Part shown: piece by piece, positions 34,829 to 44,037 of the stretch | Layout: every line of letters starts with the position of its first letter | Position numbering within the stretch: the first letter of the stretch is position 1 | DNA from: Opitutaceae bacterium | Lineage (GTDB): Bacteria > Verrucomicrobiota > Verrucomicrobiia > Opitutales > Opitutaceae | NCBI GenBank assembly: GCA_016794785.1 | Contig: JAEUHC010000019.1 | Location: 744,001-808,000 of the forward strand | Direction: 5' to 3' | Length of the DNA: 64,000 nt | Notes under the pieces: generated by a model | The model's database searches: none | What the model saw: only the letters and a program-made list of their open reading frames with translations | Told to the model about the DNA's origin: nothing | Made by a program: the position numbers and the translations under genes

Positions 34829-37800
34829 ATGAAGCCTCCCTGTTTTTCTGTTCGCCCCTGCCGTGCGGTCGCTGCCGCCGCCATTTCGGTGCTGTGCGCC
34901 CTGCCCAATGCGGCGCAAACCGTGCCCGCGGCTTCGGCGACGCCTGCCCCTGCCAAAGATGAACTCATCACCCTCTCGCCCTTCACGGTCGCGGCCGACA
35001 CGGATCGTGGCTACCAAGCGCTCAACACCCTCAGCGGCACGCGGCTCAACTCCAAGCTCGAGGACCTCGGCGCGTCGATCACGGTCATCACCAAGCAGCA
35101 GATGTTCGACACGGCTGCCTTGGATTTGAACGACATCTTCCTCTACGAGGCCAGCACCGAGGGCACGGGCAACTACACGCAGTTCACGCCCAATCGCAAT
35201 GGCGGCGTCATCGACGGCGTCGCCAACGATCCCGCCACGGCTAACCGCATCCGCGGCGTCGGCAGCCCGATCAGCGGCAGTGGCGTCAACATGGCCATCG
35301 GCAATTTCTCGAGCAACTCCCGTATCCCGATGGACCCTTACAACATCGACGCGGTGGAGATTTCGCGCGGACCGAACTCGAACCTCTTCGGCCTCGGCGC
35401 CGCCACCGGCACGGTCAACCTCGTCCCCTCCAAGGCCAACCTCACCCGGGCCGTCAACTCTGCCACGGTGCGCTTTGACAGCGAGGGCGGGCACCGCGCG
35501 AGCCTCGACGTGAGCCGGCCCCTCATCAAAGACAAGCTGGCGCTGCGCTTCGCCGCGGTCGATGAGCACAAGGCTTACACGCGCAAGCCGTCGGGAGACG
35601 ACATCCGCCGCTTTTTCGGCGCGGTGCAGGCGAGGCCCTTCCGCCAGACGACGATCAATGTCTCGTTCGAGCACTATGAAAGCGACTACCGCCGGCCCAA
35701 CTCCCTGACGCCGCGCGACACGACCTTCGAGTGGAAGGCCGGCGGCCGGCCGACCTTCGATCCCACGACGCAACTCGTCACTTTCGCCAACGGCACCGTT
35801 GCCGGACCCTTCCCGGTCACGAACGAAAACACCACGCTCCCCGTCGGACTCATGGCCGGCGGCGGCTATGGTCGCACGACCGCCTACATCGAGCCGAGCG
35901 GCGTGACATTCTTCAGCGTCGGTCGCACCGGCAACCCCATCACCACCGGCACGCCCTCGCCCTACACGGCGAACAGCAACGTCCGCTATCTCCAGACCGG
36001 CACCGACATCATGCGCCGCAAGGCGAATCCCTATCCGCTGTTCTTCGCGCCGGCGACCAACGACAAGTCCCTCTACGATTGGGAAAACATCAATTTCACC
36101 GCGGCCAACCACGGCGAGGATGTCGCCAACACCTTCCGGATCGAGGGTGAGCAGGTGCTCTTCAACAACGCCTCGCACCTCATCGCCACCCGCGCCGGCT
36201 ACCTGCGCCAGGCGTTCGAGCGCACCAGCTTCAGCTACATCGATAACACGGATACGATCATCTATCTCGACATCAACTCCAAGCTCCTCGACGGCCGGCC
36301 CAATCCCTACTTCCTGCGGCCCTACGTCGAAGCCAATGGGCCCTTTGCCAATCGCAACCCGGACATCCGCGACATCGTCAACGGCGACCTCGCCTACCAG
36401 TTCACGCCCGCCAAGCTCCCGCGCTGGCTCTCGTGGATCGGCACGCAGCGGTTCAACGCCCACCTTGAGCGCTTTGTCCAGGACACCGAGAACTACACCT
36501 ACGGCCAGTGGATCTCCGACGACCACGCCTGGACCAACCGCGCCAATCGCGTCGGTGTCCCGCAGATTAACCAGCGCTATTACCTTGGGGACAACCAGGG
36601 CTTCAACATCGATCACGGCCCCGCCGCGCGCGACAACATCACCGGCAACTATCCGCTGACCTGGTTCAACAATCTCACCGGCCAGTGGGTCAACGAGCCC
36701 ACCCGGGTCGACCTTCTGTCCCGCCCCACGACCACGCGCGGCCGCAACGAGCTGCGCACCGTCAGCCTCACCTCGCAGAATTATTTCCTGAAGGATCGGC
36801 TTATCACTACCGTCGGCTGGCGCCGCGACCGCCGTCGCGAGCGCACCTCGGCCCAAGCCGCCGTCGATCCGGCGACCGGCCTCGTGAACTACGACAACTA
36901 CGCGATCTGGAATGCGTGGACCGACGATGCCAGCGGGCCGCTGGGCGCCGCCACCCGCGCCTCGCAGCGCGGCGACACCCGGACCTACGGCGCCGTGGTG
37001 CGCCCGCTCTCCTGGCTCAGCCTCCACTATAATCGCTCGGACAGCTTCTTCCCTCAGGTCGTGCGCTACGCGATGGACCTCAAGGGCGTGATCCCCAACG
37101 CCAAGGGCGAGGGCAAGGACTACGGGCTCAGCTTCACCGCCCTCCAGGGCAAGCTCAGCGTGAAGCTCAACCGCTACGAAGTCCTCGAGAGCGGCAGCCG
37201 CGCCGGAGAAATCGGCACCATCGGCAACCGCACCTTCCGGCTTGAGGGCCGCCCCGAGAACAACGGCATCCGCGATGCCAACGGCTTCTATCCCTGGGCG
37301 CTCGCGCTTTCCAACAGCCGTTTTGCCGCGCAGGGCATCACGCCCACGGCCCAGCAATCCGCCCAGGCGACCGCGCGCATCATGGGCGTGACCGATGACT
37401 GGATGACGACCTTCCTCGCCGCCGGCCCTGGCCAGCCGCAGACCAACGGCCTCTCCGATGTCGTTTCGAAGGGCTACGAACTCGAGGTCACCTACAACCC
37501 CACGCGCAACTGGCGCATCAAGTTCACTGGCGCCCAGCAGGTCGCAATCGACGCCCGGATCGGTTCGGAACAGTTTGACTACTGGCAGGAGCGCCTCCCG
37601 GTCTGGACCACCGCCAAGGATGATCAAGGCCGCCTCTGGTGGAACACCGTGCCCGAGCGCGGAGGCGACACGCCCGAGACGGCTTACTACAACAGCCTGC
37701 TCTCGCCCTACCTGTTTGGCGTCGCGAATGTCGGCAAACCCCGCACGCAGGTCCGCAAATACCGCTGGGCCTCCGTCACGAACTACTCGTTCACCGAGGG

Positions 37801-38152
37801 CCGGCTCAAGAACTGGAACGTCGGTGGCTCCGTGCGCTGGGAGGACAAGGGCTCCATCGGCTTTTATGGTGCCGCGCCGTCCAGCCTGCCGGGTTCGTTC
37901 AACGGCGTCGTCCTCGAGCTCGATCCCAATCGTCCGATTTACTCCAAGGCGCGGTATTACTTCGATGCCTCGATCGGCTATCGCTTCCGCCTCTTCAACG
38001 ACAAGGTCCGCACCAACGTGCAGCTCAACGTGAAGGACGTCTTCGAGAACGGCCGGCTCACGCCGGTCGGGGCCAATCCCGATGGCTCGACCTACGCCTA
38101 CCGCATCATTGAGCCGCGGCGTTTCATCCTGAGCGCCTCGTTCGACCTGTAG
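34829..38152 (+). CDS. Large TonB-dependent receptor, tandem paralogue 1
   Basis: Receptor of 1107 residues from the ATG at 34829-34831. Signal peptide about 1-29, then an ITLSPFTV motif near 46-53 in TonB-box position, and the plug (ITVITKQQMFDTAALDLNDIF, NRIRGVGSP, IDAVEISRGPNSNLFGLGAATGTVNLVP). The barrel is long and ends in RRFILSASFDL. It is clearly a paralogue of the next gene: many blocks (GYQALNTLSGTRLNSKLEDLG, RRPNSLTPRDT, YNPTRNWRIKFTGAQ) are near-identical. Such large receptors without an STN domain expand in Opitutaceae and probably import oligosaccharides. A strong terminator lies 31 bp after the stop. Confidence 0.9.
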   Translation: MKPPCFSVRPCRAVAAAAISVLCALPNAAQTVPAASATPAPAKDELITLSPFTVAADTDRGYQALNTLSGTRLNSKLEDLGASITVITKQQMFDTAALDLNDIFLYEASTEGTGNYTQFTPNRNGGVIDGVANDPATANRIRGVGSPISGSGVNMAIGNFSSNSRIPMDPYNIDAVEISRGPNSNLFGLGAATGTVNLVPSKANLTRAVNSATVRFDSEGGHRASLDVSRPLIKDKLALRFAAVDEHKAYTRKPSGDDIRRFFGAVQARPFRQTTINVSFEHYESDYRRPNSLTPRDTTFEWKAGGRPTFDPTTQLVTFANGTVAGPFPVTNENTTLPVGLMAGGGYGRTTAYIEPSGVTFFSVGRTGNPITTGTPSPYTANSNVRYLQTGTDIMRRKANPYPLFFAPATNDKSLYDWENINFTAANHGEDVANTFRIEGEQVLFNNASHLIATRAGYLRQAFERTSFSYIDNTDTIIYLDINSKLLDGRPNPYFLRPYVEANGPFANRNPDIRDIVNGDLAYQFTPAKLPRWLSWIGTQRFNAHLERFVQDTENYTYGQWISDDHAWTNRANRVGVPQINQRYYLGDNQGFNIDHGPAARDNITGNYPLTWFNNLTGQWVNEPTRVDLLSRPTTTRGRNELRTVSLTSQNYFLKDRLITTVGWRRDRRRERTSAQAAVDPATGLVNYDNYAIWNAWTDDASGPLGAATRASQRGDTRTYGAVVRPLSWLSLHYNRSDSFFPQVVRYAMDLKGVIPNAKGEGKDYGLSFTALQGKLSVKLNRYEVLESGSRAGEIGTIGNRTFRLEGRPENNGIRDANGFYPWALALSNSRFAAQGITPTAQQSAQATARIMGVTDDWMTTFLAAGPGQPQTNGLSDVVSKGYELEVTYNPTRNWRIKFTGAQQVAIDARIGSEQFDYWQERLPVWTTAKDDQGRLWWNTVPERGGDTPETAYYNSLLSPYLFGVANVGKPRTQVRKYRWASVTNYSFTEGRLKNWNVGGSVRWEDKGSIGFYGAAPSSLPGSFNGVVLELDPNRPIYSKARYYFDASIGYRFRLFNDKVRTNVQLNVKDVFENGRLTPVGANPDGSTYAYRIIEPRRFILSASFDL

Positions 38153-38183
38153 CACGATCATCGTTTCGTTTTTTCGCCATTAC

Positions 38184-38215
38184 GCCGCGGCTCCATTGTC
38201 GGAGCCGCGGCTTTT
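38184..38215 (+). terminator. Rho-independent terminator between the tandem receptors
   Basis: Perfect 11-bp stem, GCCGCGGCTCC at 38184-38194 and its complement at 38201-38211, with a 6-base loop (ATTGTC) and a TTTT tract, located just downstream of the first tandem receptor. It separates the two paralogues into distinct transcription units. The next receptor then needs its own promoter in the 60 bp that remain, or partial read-through. Confidence 0.85.
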
Positions 38216-38275
38216 CGTTTCTGGCCTCGACGGCGCCGTGCGCGCCTGAATATCTGAACCGGATCCCTGACCCCC

Positions 38276-41200
38276 ATGCGTTCCACACCAATGAAAACCC
38301 TCGTATTCCTCCGCGGCTTTGTGCTGCTCGCCGCGGTTTCCGGCCTTTCGCTGGCCCGCGCCCAAATCGCCTCCACCGCGCCGGCCTCCGGCGCGAGCCC
38401 CAATGATGACCCCGTCCTGCTCTCGCCGTTCTCCGTCGTCGCCGACGACAAGGGCTACCAAGCCTTCAACACGCTCGCGGGCACGCGGCTCAATTCCAAA
38501 CTCGAGGATCTCGGTAGCTCGATCACCGTCGTCACGCTGCAGCAGATGCAGGACACCGCCGTCCTCGATATCAACGACCTCTTCCGCTACGAGGCCAGCA
38601 CCGAGGGCACGGATGATTTCACGCAGTTCACGCCCAACCGCACCGGGGGCGTGGGTGACAACATCCAAAATGATCCCGCGCGGGCCAATCGCATCCGGGG
38701 CGTCGGCTCGGCCGGCACCAGCGGCAGCGGCGTCAACAGCGCCTGGGGTAATTTTCAGAGCAACAGCAAGATTCCCTTCGACCTCTACAACGTCGGGGCG
38801 ATCGAGATTTCCCGCGGCCCCAACTCCAATCTCTTTGGTCTCGGCGCGAGCGCGGGCACCGTGAACCTCGTGCCCGCCGAGGCCAGCGCCACCAAGCCCG
38901 CCAATAGTTTCACTTTCCGCGTTGATAGCGAAGGCGGCCACCGCACCAGCCTCAGCCTGAATCGCCCGCTCATCTCCGGTAAGCTTGCCATCAAGGTCGC
39001 GGCCGTTGAGGAGTCGAAAGGCTTCACCCGCAAGCCGTCCTCGGAGCGCATTCATCGCGAATACGTCTCGCTCTTCGCCCGCCCGTTCAAGTCCACCTCG
39101 ATCCGCGCCTCGGCCGAACGCTACTCGAACGTTTACCGCCGGCCCAACTCCCTGACTCCCCGCGATACGAGTGACGACTGGAAGGCGGCGGGCAGCCCCA
39201 CTTGGGATCCGCTCACGCAGATGGTCACCCTCGGCAATGGCTCGCGCATCGGGCCGTTCACCGCGGCCCAGGATGCGACGTTGCCGGCCGGCCTCCAGGG
39301 CGGTGGCAATATCTACGGCAGTCGCATCGCCATCGTCGAGGACAGCAAGATCACCAGTTTTTCCGTCGGCCGCATCAGCAACCCGATCACCACGGGCACG
39401 CCTTCGCCGCTCTCCGCGAATGGCAACATCCGCTACCTTGAAACCGCCTCCTATCTGATGCGGAACAAGGCGAACCTGTTTCCGCTCTTCTTCGAACCGG
39501 CTACGAACAACAAGGCCATCTACGACTGGTCGAAGATCAACTACGTCGCCTCGAACAACGGCCGCGACCATGCCAATACTTTCATGGTGCAGGGGGAGCA
39601 GATTTTCCTGCACACGCCCACCCACACGCTCGCGGCCCGCGCCGGCTGGTTCCGCCAGGAATTCCGGCGCCAGGCGGCCAACTTCATCGATAACACCGAC
39701 TCGGTCATCTACGTCGATGTCAACGAACGGCTGCTCGACGGCCGCCCCAACCCGAATTTCAAGCGCCCCTACTTCCAGGCCCTCGGCGCGATTGCCACCG
39801 ACGGCCGCGAGATCTCCGATACCCAGACCGCCGACCTCGCCTATCAGTTCACCCCCTCGAAGCTCCCGCGCTGGCTCGGATGGATCGGTTCCCAGCGCTT
39901 CGGCTCTCACGCCGAGGTGCGCCGGGCCGACAACGTGAGCTACCGCGCTTCGCAGCTCATCGCCGATGACCATGCTTGGACGAATCGCGCCAACCGCGTC
40001 AGCACCGGTGCCATCGTTCAGCGCTACTACGTCGGCGACAGCCAGGGGCAGAACATCGACTACTCTCCTTCACCCATCAAAAACATCAGCGGCAGCTACC
40101 CGCTGCACTGGTTTAACAACCTCACGGGCCAGTGGGTGGACGAGCCCACCGTTGTGGACAACCTTGGCATCCTCGGCACCACCCGCAATCGCGACGAGAT
40201 CCGCACGATCAACGCGACCGCGCAGAGTTTCTTCTTCAACGACCGCCTCGTGACGACCTTCGGCTGGCGCAAGGATCGCCGCCGCGAGCGCACGTCGCTG
40301 CCCAATGTCATTGATCCCGCCACCGGACTGGTGAGCTATGAGCCGCTGAAGACGTGGGGGCGCTGGACCGACGATCAGGGTGACGTCGTGCGTGATTCGC
40401 AGCGCGGCCAGACCCGCACTTTCGGCGCCGTCCTGAAGCCGCTCCGCTGGCTCAATCTCCACTACAACCAAAGCGACAGCTTCTTCCCCCAAGTCGTCCG
40501 CCAGCAGCTCGACCTCAAGAGCAACATCCCCAATCCCAGCGGCGTGGGCAAAGACTACGGGTTCAGTTTCACCGCGCTCCAAGGGAAGCTGAACGTTAAG
40601 ATTAACCGCTACCAGGTCACGGAATACGACTCCCGTGGCAGCGAAGTCGGCACGATCGGCAACCGCACCATCCGCCTCGAAGGCCGGCAGGAGGCCAACG
40701 GCGTGCGCGATGCCAACGGTTTCTATCCCTGGGCCGAAGAGCTTGTGCGCTCGCGCCTCGCCGCGCAGGGCAACGCCAACCCGACGCAGGCCCAGCTCCG
40801 CCCCGCGATTGCGCAGGTCATGGGCCAGACCGAGGAATGGCTGAACATCTTCCTCGATTCCGGTCTCGCCCAGCCGCAGACCGTCGGCACGACGGATGTC
40901 ACTTCCAAGGGCATCGAACTCGAGGCGACCTACAACCCCACGCGCAACTGGCGCATCAAATTTACCGGCGCCCAGGGTGTCGCCTACGATGCTGCGATCT
41001 CGCCCGAGGTCTTCAACTACTGGCAATCACGCCTGCCGGTCTGGACGACGGCGCGGGGCGATTCCGTTCCCGGCAATGGTGACGGCAAGGGCGCGCTCTG
41101 GTGGACGACCGTCCCGGCCCGCGGCGGCAACACCCCCGAGGCCCAATACAACAGCGGGCTTATTTCGCCCTACCTCGTCGGCGTCGCCAACGTCGGCAAA

Positions 41201-41611
41201 CCCCGCACGCAGGTCCGCGAGTATCGCTGGAACGCGCTGACGAATTACGAATTTTCGGAGGGCCGCCTGAAAGGTTTCAGCGTCGGCGGCGGCGTGCGCT
41301 GGCTGGACAAGGGCTCCATCGGCTTTCTCGGCAAAGCCCCGCAGACGAGCGGTCCCTTCACCGGCGCCATCCTCGAACTCGACAAGGACAAGCCCGTTTG
41401 GGACAAGGCGCGTTTCTACTACGACTTCTCCGCCGGTTATCGTTTCCGGTTCCACGGCGACAAGATCCGCGCCCGGGTGCAGCTCAACATCAAGGACGTG
41501 TTTGAGAAGGGCCGGCTTCAGCCCGTCGGTGTAAACCCCGACGGCTCCTACTATGCCTTCCGCATCATCGATCCCCGTCGCTTCATCCTGAGCGCCAGCT
41601 TCGATCTCTGA
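38276..41611 (+). CDS. Large TonB-dependent receptor, tandem paralogue 2
   Basis: Receptor of 1111 residues. Start at 38276 (MRSTPMKTLVF); the inner ATG at 38291 is an equally good start. Signal peptide to about residue 29, then VLLSPFSV in TonB-box position, plug (ITVVTLQQMQDTAVLDINDLF, IEISRGPNSNLFGLGASAGTVNLVP) and a long barrel ending RRFILSASFDL, identical to the end of the preceding receptor. The paralogues differ mostly in the extracellular-loop regions, so they may bind different sugars. A strong terminator follows at 41659. No partner SusD-like gene is present, as expected for Verrucomicrobiota. Confidence 0.9.
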   Translation: MRSTPMKTLVFLRGFVLLAAVSGLSLARAQIASTAPASGASPNDDPVLLSPFSVVADDKGYQAFNTLAGTRLNSKLEDLGSSITVVTLQQMQDTAVLDINDLFRYEASTEGTDDFTQFTPNRTGGVGDNIQNDPARANRIRGVGSAGTSGSGVNSAWGNFQSNSKIPFDLYNVGAIEISRGPNSNLFGLGASAGTVNLVPAEASATKPANSFTFRVDSEGGHRTSLSLNRPLISGKLAIKVAAVEESKGFTRKPSSERIHREYVSLFARPFKSTSIRASAERYSNVYRRPNSLTPRDTSDDWKAAGSPTWDPLTQMVTLGNGSRIGPFTAAQDATLPAGLQGGGNIYGSRIAIVEDSKITSFSVGRISNPITTGTPSPLSANGNIRYLETASYLMRNKANLFPLFFEPATNNKAIYDWSKINYVASNNGRDHANTFMVQGEQIFLHTPTHTLAARAGWFRQEFRRQAANFIDNTDSVIYVDVNERLLDGRPNPNFKRPYFQALGAIATDGREISDTQTADLAYQFTPSKLPRWLGWIGSQRFGSHAEVRRADNVSYRASQLIADDHAWTNRANRVSTGAIVQRYYVGDSQGQNIDYSPSPIKNISGSYPLHWFNNLTGQWVDEPTVVDNLGILGTTRNRDEIRTINATAQSFFFNDRLVTTFGWRKDRRRERTSLPNVIDPATGLVSYEPLKTWGRWTDDQGDVVRDSQRGQTRTFGAVLKPLRWLNLHYNQSDSFFPQVVRQQLDLKSNIPNPSGVGKDYGFSFTALQGKLNVKINRYQVTEYDSRGSEVGTIGNRTIRLEGRQEANGVRDANGFYPWAEELVRSRLAAQGNANPTQAQLRPAIAQVMGQTEEWLNIFLDSGLAQPQTVGTTDVTSKGIELEATYNPTRNWRIKFTGAQGVAYDAAISPEVFNYWQSRLPVWTTARGDSVPGNGDGKGALWWTTVPARGGNTPEAQYNSGLISPYLVGVANVGKPRTQVREYRWNALTNYEFSEGRLKGFSVGGGVRWLDKGSIGFLGKAPQTSGPFTGAILELDKDKPVWDKARFYYDFSAGYRFRFHGDKIRARVQLNIKDVFEKGRLQPVGVNPDGSYYAFRIIDPRRFILSASFDL

Positions 41612-41658
41612 TTATCGTGGCCGGCGACCGCATGTGATTCGAAGCCCGGTCGTGGCTG

Positions 41659-41705
41659 AGGCGTCCTCCTTCGTTCATCCGGCACGAGGGAGGGCGCCTT
41701 TTTTT
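41659..41705 (+). terminator. Rho-independent terminator after the third receptor
   Basis: A 15-bp stem with two G-U pairs (arms 41659-41673 and 41685-41699, beginning AGGCG) encloses an 11-base loop and is followed by a run of T (41699-41705). It lies 48 bp after the receptor stop codon, in the right orientation to end the receptor transcript. Confidence 0.8.
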
Positions 41706-42082
41706 GCGACTACGCGCTTTGTGCCTCGGTGGTCGCGGCGCAGCGCCGCCTCCAACCAGAGGCGTCGTCGGCTCACTCTGAGCACAAGCTTCGTCCGTGG
41801 TTCAGGATGAGCGCTTGATCCCCCGCGCTTCAGCTTCATCCGCGCGCCGCCGGCTGCACCGATCTGGCGTTGGCCCTTTCAGTCGCCATTTGGGCGGGCA
41901 GGCTGTGCTTACGTCCAGTCCGGCACTGGCGCGCCTTCGCCCGCGGCGTTCCGCGCAACAAAGTCCGCCAAGCCGGCAGGGAGTTCCTTCACTCGATGGA
42001 CATTGAGCGCTGATGGCAGGGTGGTCTCTGGGGCTGAGCCGCGCACTTGTCACCGGACTGTCGTCGGTGGCAGGGTCGCGCC
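41706..42082. other. Non-coding gap with hairpin, no gene recognised
   Basis: Between the receptor terminator and the next gene are about 375 bases without a convincing gene. A compact hairpin pair lies at 41735-41763: GCGGCG-CAG-CGCCGC, then GCCTC-CAACCA-GAGGC. This two-hairpin layout recalls the palindromic elements further right in the window. A minus-strand frame of about 43 codons (41909-42040, ending LPAGLADFVARN...PDWT) has plausible codons but no start context and could be the remnant of a gene. The sequence is less regular in third-position GC than the coding regions. Confidence 0.4.
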
Positions 42083-43465
42083 GTGATCCGTCTCCTTTCC
42101 GCCGAACTCTTTCGTCTCGAACTGCGCGCGCGCATGCCGTTTCGCTACGGCATCGCGACGATGACCGAGGTGCCGCAGCTCGTCGCGCGTCTCGCCTTTG
42201 AGATCGGTGGCCAAACGCATCACGGCCTCGCCGCCGATCTCCTGCCGCCGAAGTGGTTCACCAAGGATCCCGCGCGCGGTCTCGCCGAGGAGATCGACGA
42301 GATGCTGCGCGTGATCCGCGCCGCGGTGCGGCACGCGCAGGACCTGCGCGCGGCGACCGCGTTCGATTTTTGGCGCGAGCTCTACGGTGCGCAGATGGCG
42401 TGGGCCGCGGCGGAGAACCTCCCGCCGCTGCTCGCCAATTTCGGCACTTCATTCGTGGAGCGCGCGCTCATCCATGCGGTTTGCCGCGCGCACGGGACTT
42501 CGCTCGGTGGTGCCGTGCGCGGTGGGCTGCTGGGTGCGCCTGAGATGTCTCTGCCGTCCCGGCTGCCCGACACGGTCTTTGCCCGCCATACGGTCGGTCT
42601 CTCCGATCCGATCACGGCGGCCGACCTCGCGCCGGGCGAGCGCGTGGACGACGGCCTGCCGCAGACGCTCGAGGAATGCATCCGCCGCTACGGCCTCCGC
42701 CACTTCAAGCTCAAGGTCGACGGCCGCCTCGAGCGCGACCTCGACCGCCTCACCCGCATCGCCACCGTGCTGCGCGCGGACTGCGCCGCCGGCTTCGCCT
42801 TCTCGCTCGATGGCAACGAGAGCTTCCGCGACGTGCCGTCGTTCGCCGACTACTTCCGCCGCTTGCGCGCCGAACCTGCATTGGCCGCTTTCTGGCGGGG
42901 GCTGCTTTACGTCGAGCAACCGTGGCACCGCAGCGTGGCGCTCTCGCCGGCGATTGGCGACCTCGCGCGCGCGTGGCCCGACCGGCCGCCCATCATCATC
43001 GACGAAAGCGATGCCGAGATCGGCAGCCTCAAGACCGCGCTCGCCCTCGGCTACGCGGGCACGAGCCACAAGAACTGCAAGGGCTTCTTCAAAACCCTGC
43101 TCAACGCCGCGCTCCTCGCCGAGCACGGCGACGCGGGGCGGCGGCACGCCATCCTGAGTGGCGAGGATCTCGCCAACGTCGGCCCGATCTCGCTCGTCCA
43201 GGATCTCGCGGCGCAGGCGGTGCTCGGGGTGACCAGTGTCGAGCGCAACGGCCACCACTACTTCGCCGGTCTCGCGCAGTTTCCGGAGACATGGCAGCGC
43301 CACGCGCTCGCGCAGCATCCCGATCTCTACGTGCCCGCCGAACGCGGCGGCTGGCCCCGGCTCGACATTCGCGCCGGAGAAATTTCCGTTCGCACGATCA
43401 ACGCCGCGCCCTTCGGCGTGCCGGGTGAGCTCGACTTGTCGGGACTCGTTTCGCTTCCCGGCTGA
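42083..43465 (+). CDS. Enolase-superfamily enzyme, muconate lactonizing/epimerase type
   Basis: Protein of 460 residues starting with GTG at 42083. No signal peptide, so cytoplasmic. The residues of the muconate-lactonizing-enzyme group are present: K209-x-K211 (KLKVD), metal ligands D243 (DGNE), E278 (VEQP) and D307 (IDESD), and a Lys near 330 (TSHKNCKG). This K-D-E-D-K set is used by cycloisomerases, dipeptide epimerases and o-succinylbenzoate synthases rather than by sugar-acid dehydratases. Several insertions make it longer than the usual 350-380 residues. It stands alone on the plus strand and converges with sigZ (17-bp gap). The substrate is unknown. Confidence 0.8.
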   Translation: MIRLLSAELFRLELRARMPFRYGIATMTEVPQLVARLAFEIGGQTHHGLAADLLPPKWFTKDPARGLAEEIDEMLRVIRAAVRHAQDLRAATAFDFWRELYGAQMAWAAAENLPPLLANFGTSFVERALIHAVCRAHGTSLGGAVRGGLLGAPEMSLPSRLPDTVFARHTVGLSDPITAADLAPGERVDDGLPQTLEECIRRYGLRHFKLKVDGRLERDLDRLTRIATVLRADCAAGFAFSLDGNESFRDVPSFADYFRRLRAEPALAAFWRGLLYVEQPWHRSVALSPAIGDLARAWPDRPPIIIDESDAEIGSLKTALALGYAGTSHKNCKGFFKTLLNAALLAEHGDAGRRHAILSGEDLANVGPISLVQDLAAQAVLGVTSVERNGHHYFAGLAQFPETWQRHALAQHPDLYVPAERGGWPRLDIRAGEISVRTINAAPFGVPGELDLSGLVSLPG

Positions 43466-43482
43466 GTCGTTCGTCGCGGGGC

Positions 43483-44037
43483 TCAGCAGGAGCAGTCCTG
43501 TGCTCGTCGGCTTTCGAAGCCGATGATCTTGCCCAGGCGATCGAACTCGAGGCGACAGCACTCCTGCAGCTTCCGCCGGAGCATCGCCCGGCCGCGCCGC
43601 ACGCGCGATTTCACGGCGGTCAGGCTCAGATCGAGGCGCAGCGCGATCTTAGCCAGCGGGAGGCCCTCGAGCTCGGCCAGCCGCACCGGTTCGCGATAGG
43701 CCTCGGGCAGCTCGCGGAGAAAGCGGCGCAGCGAGCGGCTCATGGCCGCCGTCACCTCGTCCACCTCGTCGCGGCCGGGGTCGGCCAGATTGGCGGGCAA
43801 TTCCTCCCGCGGCCGCTGCCGCCGGTAGAAATCGATCAGCGTGGTGCGTGCGATCCGGAAGAGCCAGGCTTCGAGCCTCTGGCCGTCGCGCAGCGCGCTG
43901 CGCGAGCGGTAAACCTTGAGCAGCGTCTCTTGCGCGAGATCGTCGGCGGTCGCATCGTCGCGCACGCGGCGGCGGATAAAGCCGCGCAGCCGGGCGGCCA
44001 GCTCCGTCACGGCGTGGTCAAACTGGGCGCCGCTCAT
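43483..44037 (-). CDS. sigZ: SigZ-like ECF RNA polymerase sigma factor with Cys-rich tail
   Basis: Sigma factor of 184 residues. Region 2 is at about 15-75 (DDLAQETLLKVYRS, EAWLFRIARTTLIDFYRR) and region 4 at about 100-155 (LPEAYREPVRLAELEGLPLAKIALRL, VKSRVRRGRAMLRRKL). The C-terminus carries Cys160-Cys161 and Cys182-x-Cys184, the ECC...DCSC type of tail known from SigZ. No anti-sigma gene is adjacent. The ATG overlaps the TGA of the upstream acetyltransferase (ATGA at 44034-44037), so it is the third gene of an arsM-arsN2-sigZ operon. The cysteines could sense arsenite or another thiol-reactive metal, which is inference. Confidence 0.86.
   Translation of the reverse strand: MSGAQFDHAVTELAARLRGFIRRRVRDDATADDLAQETLLKVYRSRSALRDGQRLEAWLFRIARTTLIDFYRRQRPREELPANLADPGRDEVDEVTAAMSRSLRRFLRELPEAYREPVRLAELEGLPLAKIALRLDLSLTAVKSRVRRGRAMLRRKLQECCRLEFDRLGKIIGFESRRAQDCSC

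Noticed and set aside
32233..35001. Minus-strand open frame of about 920 codons over the first plus-strand receptor
   Set aside because: No domain, no signal peptide, and it covers a gene boundary on the other strand.
34742..38161. Open frame of more than 1100 codons antisense to the tandem receptor gene
   Set aside because: The plus-strand frame encodes a complete TonB receptor with signal peptide, plug and terminal strand. The antisense frame has no recognisable domain and is an effect of strong third-position GC.
41909..42040. Minus-strand frame of about 43 codons in the gap after the third receptor
   Set aside because: No family recognised, no start context, too short; mentioned only as a possible gene remnant.
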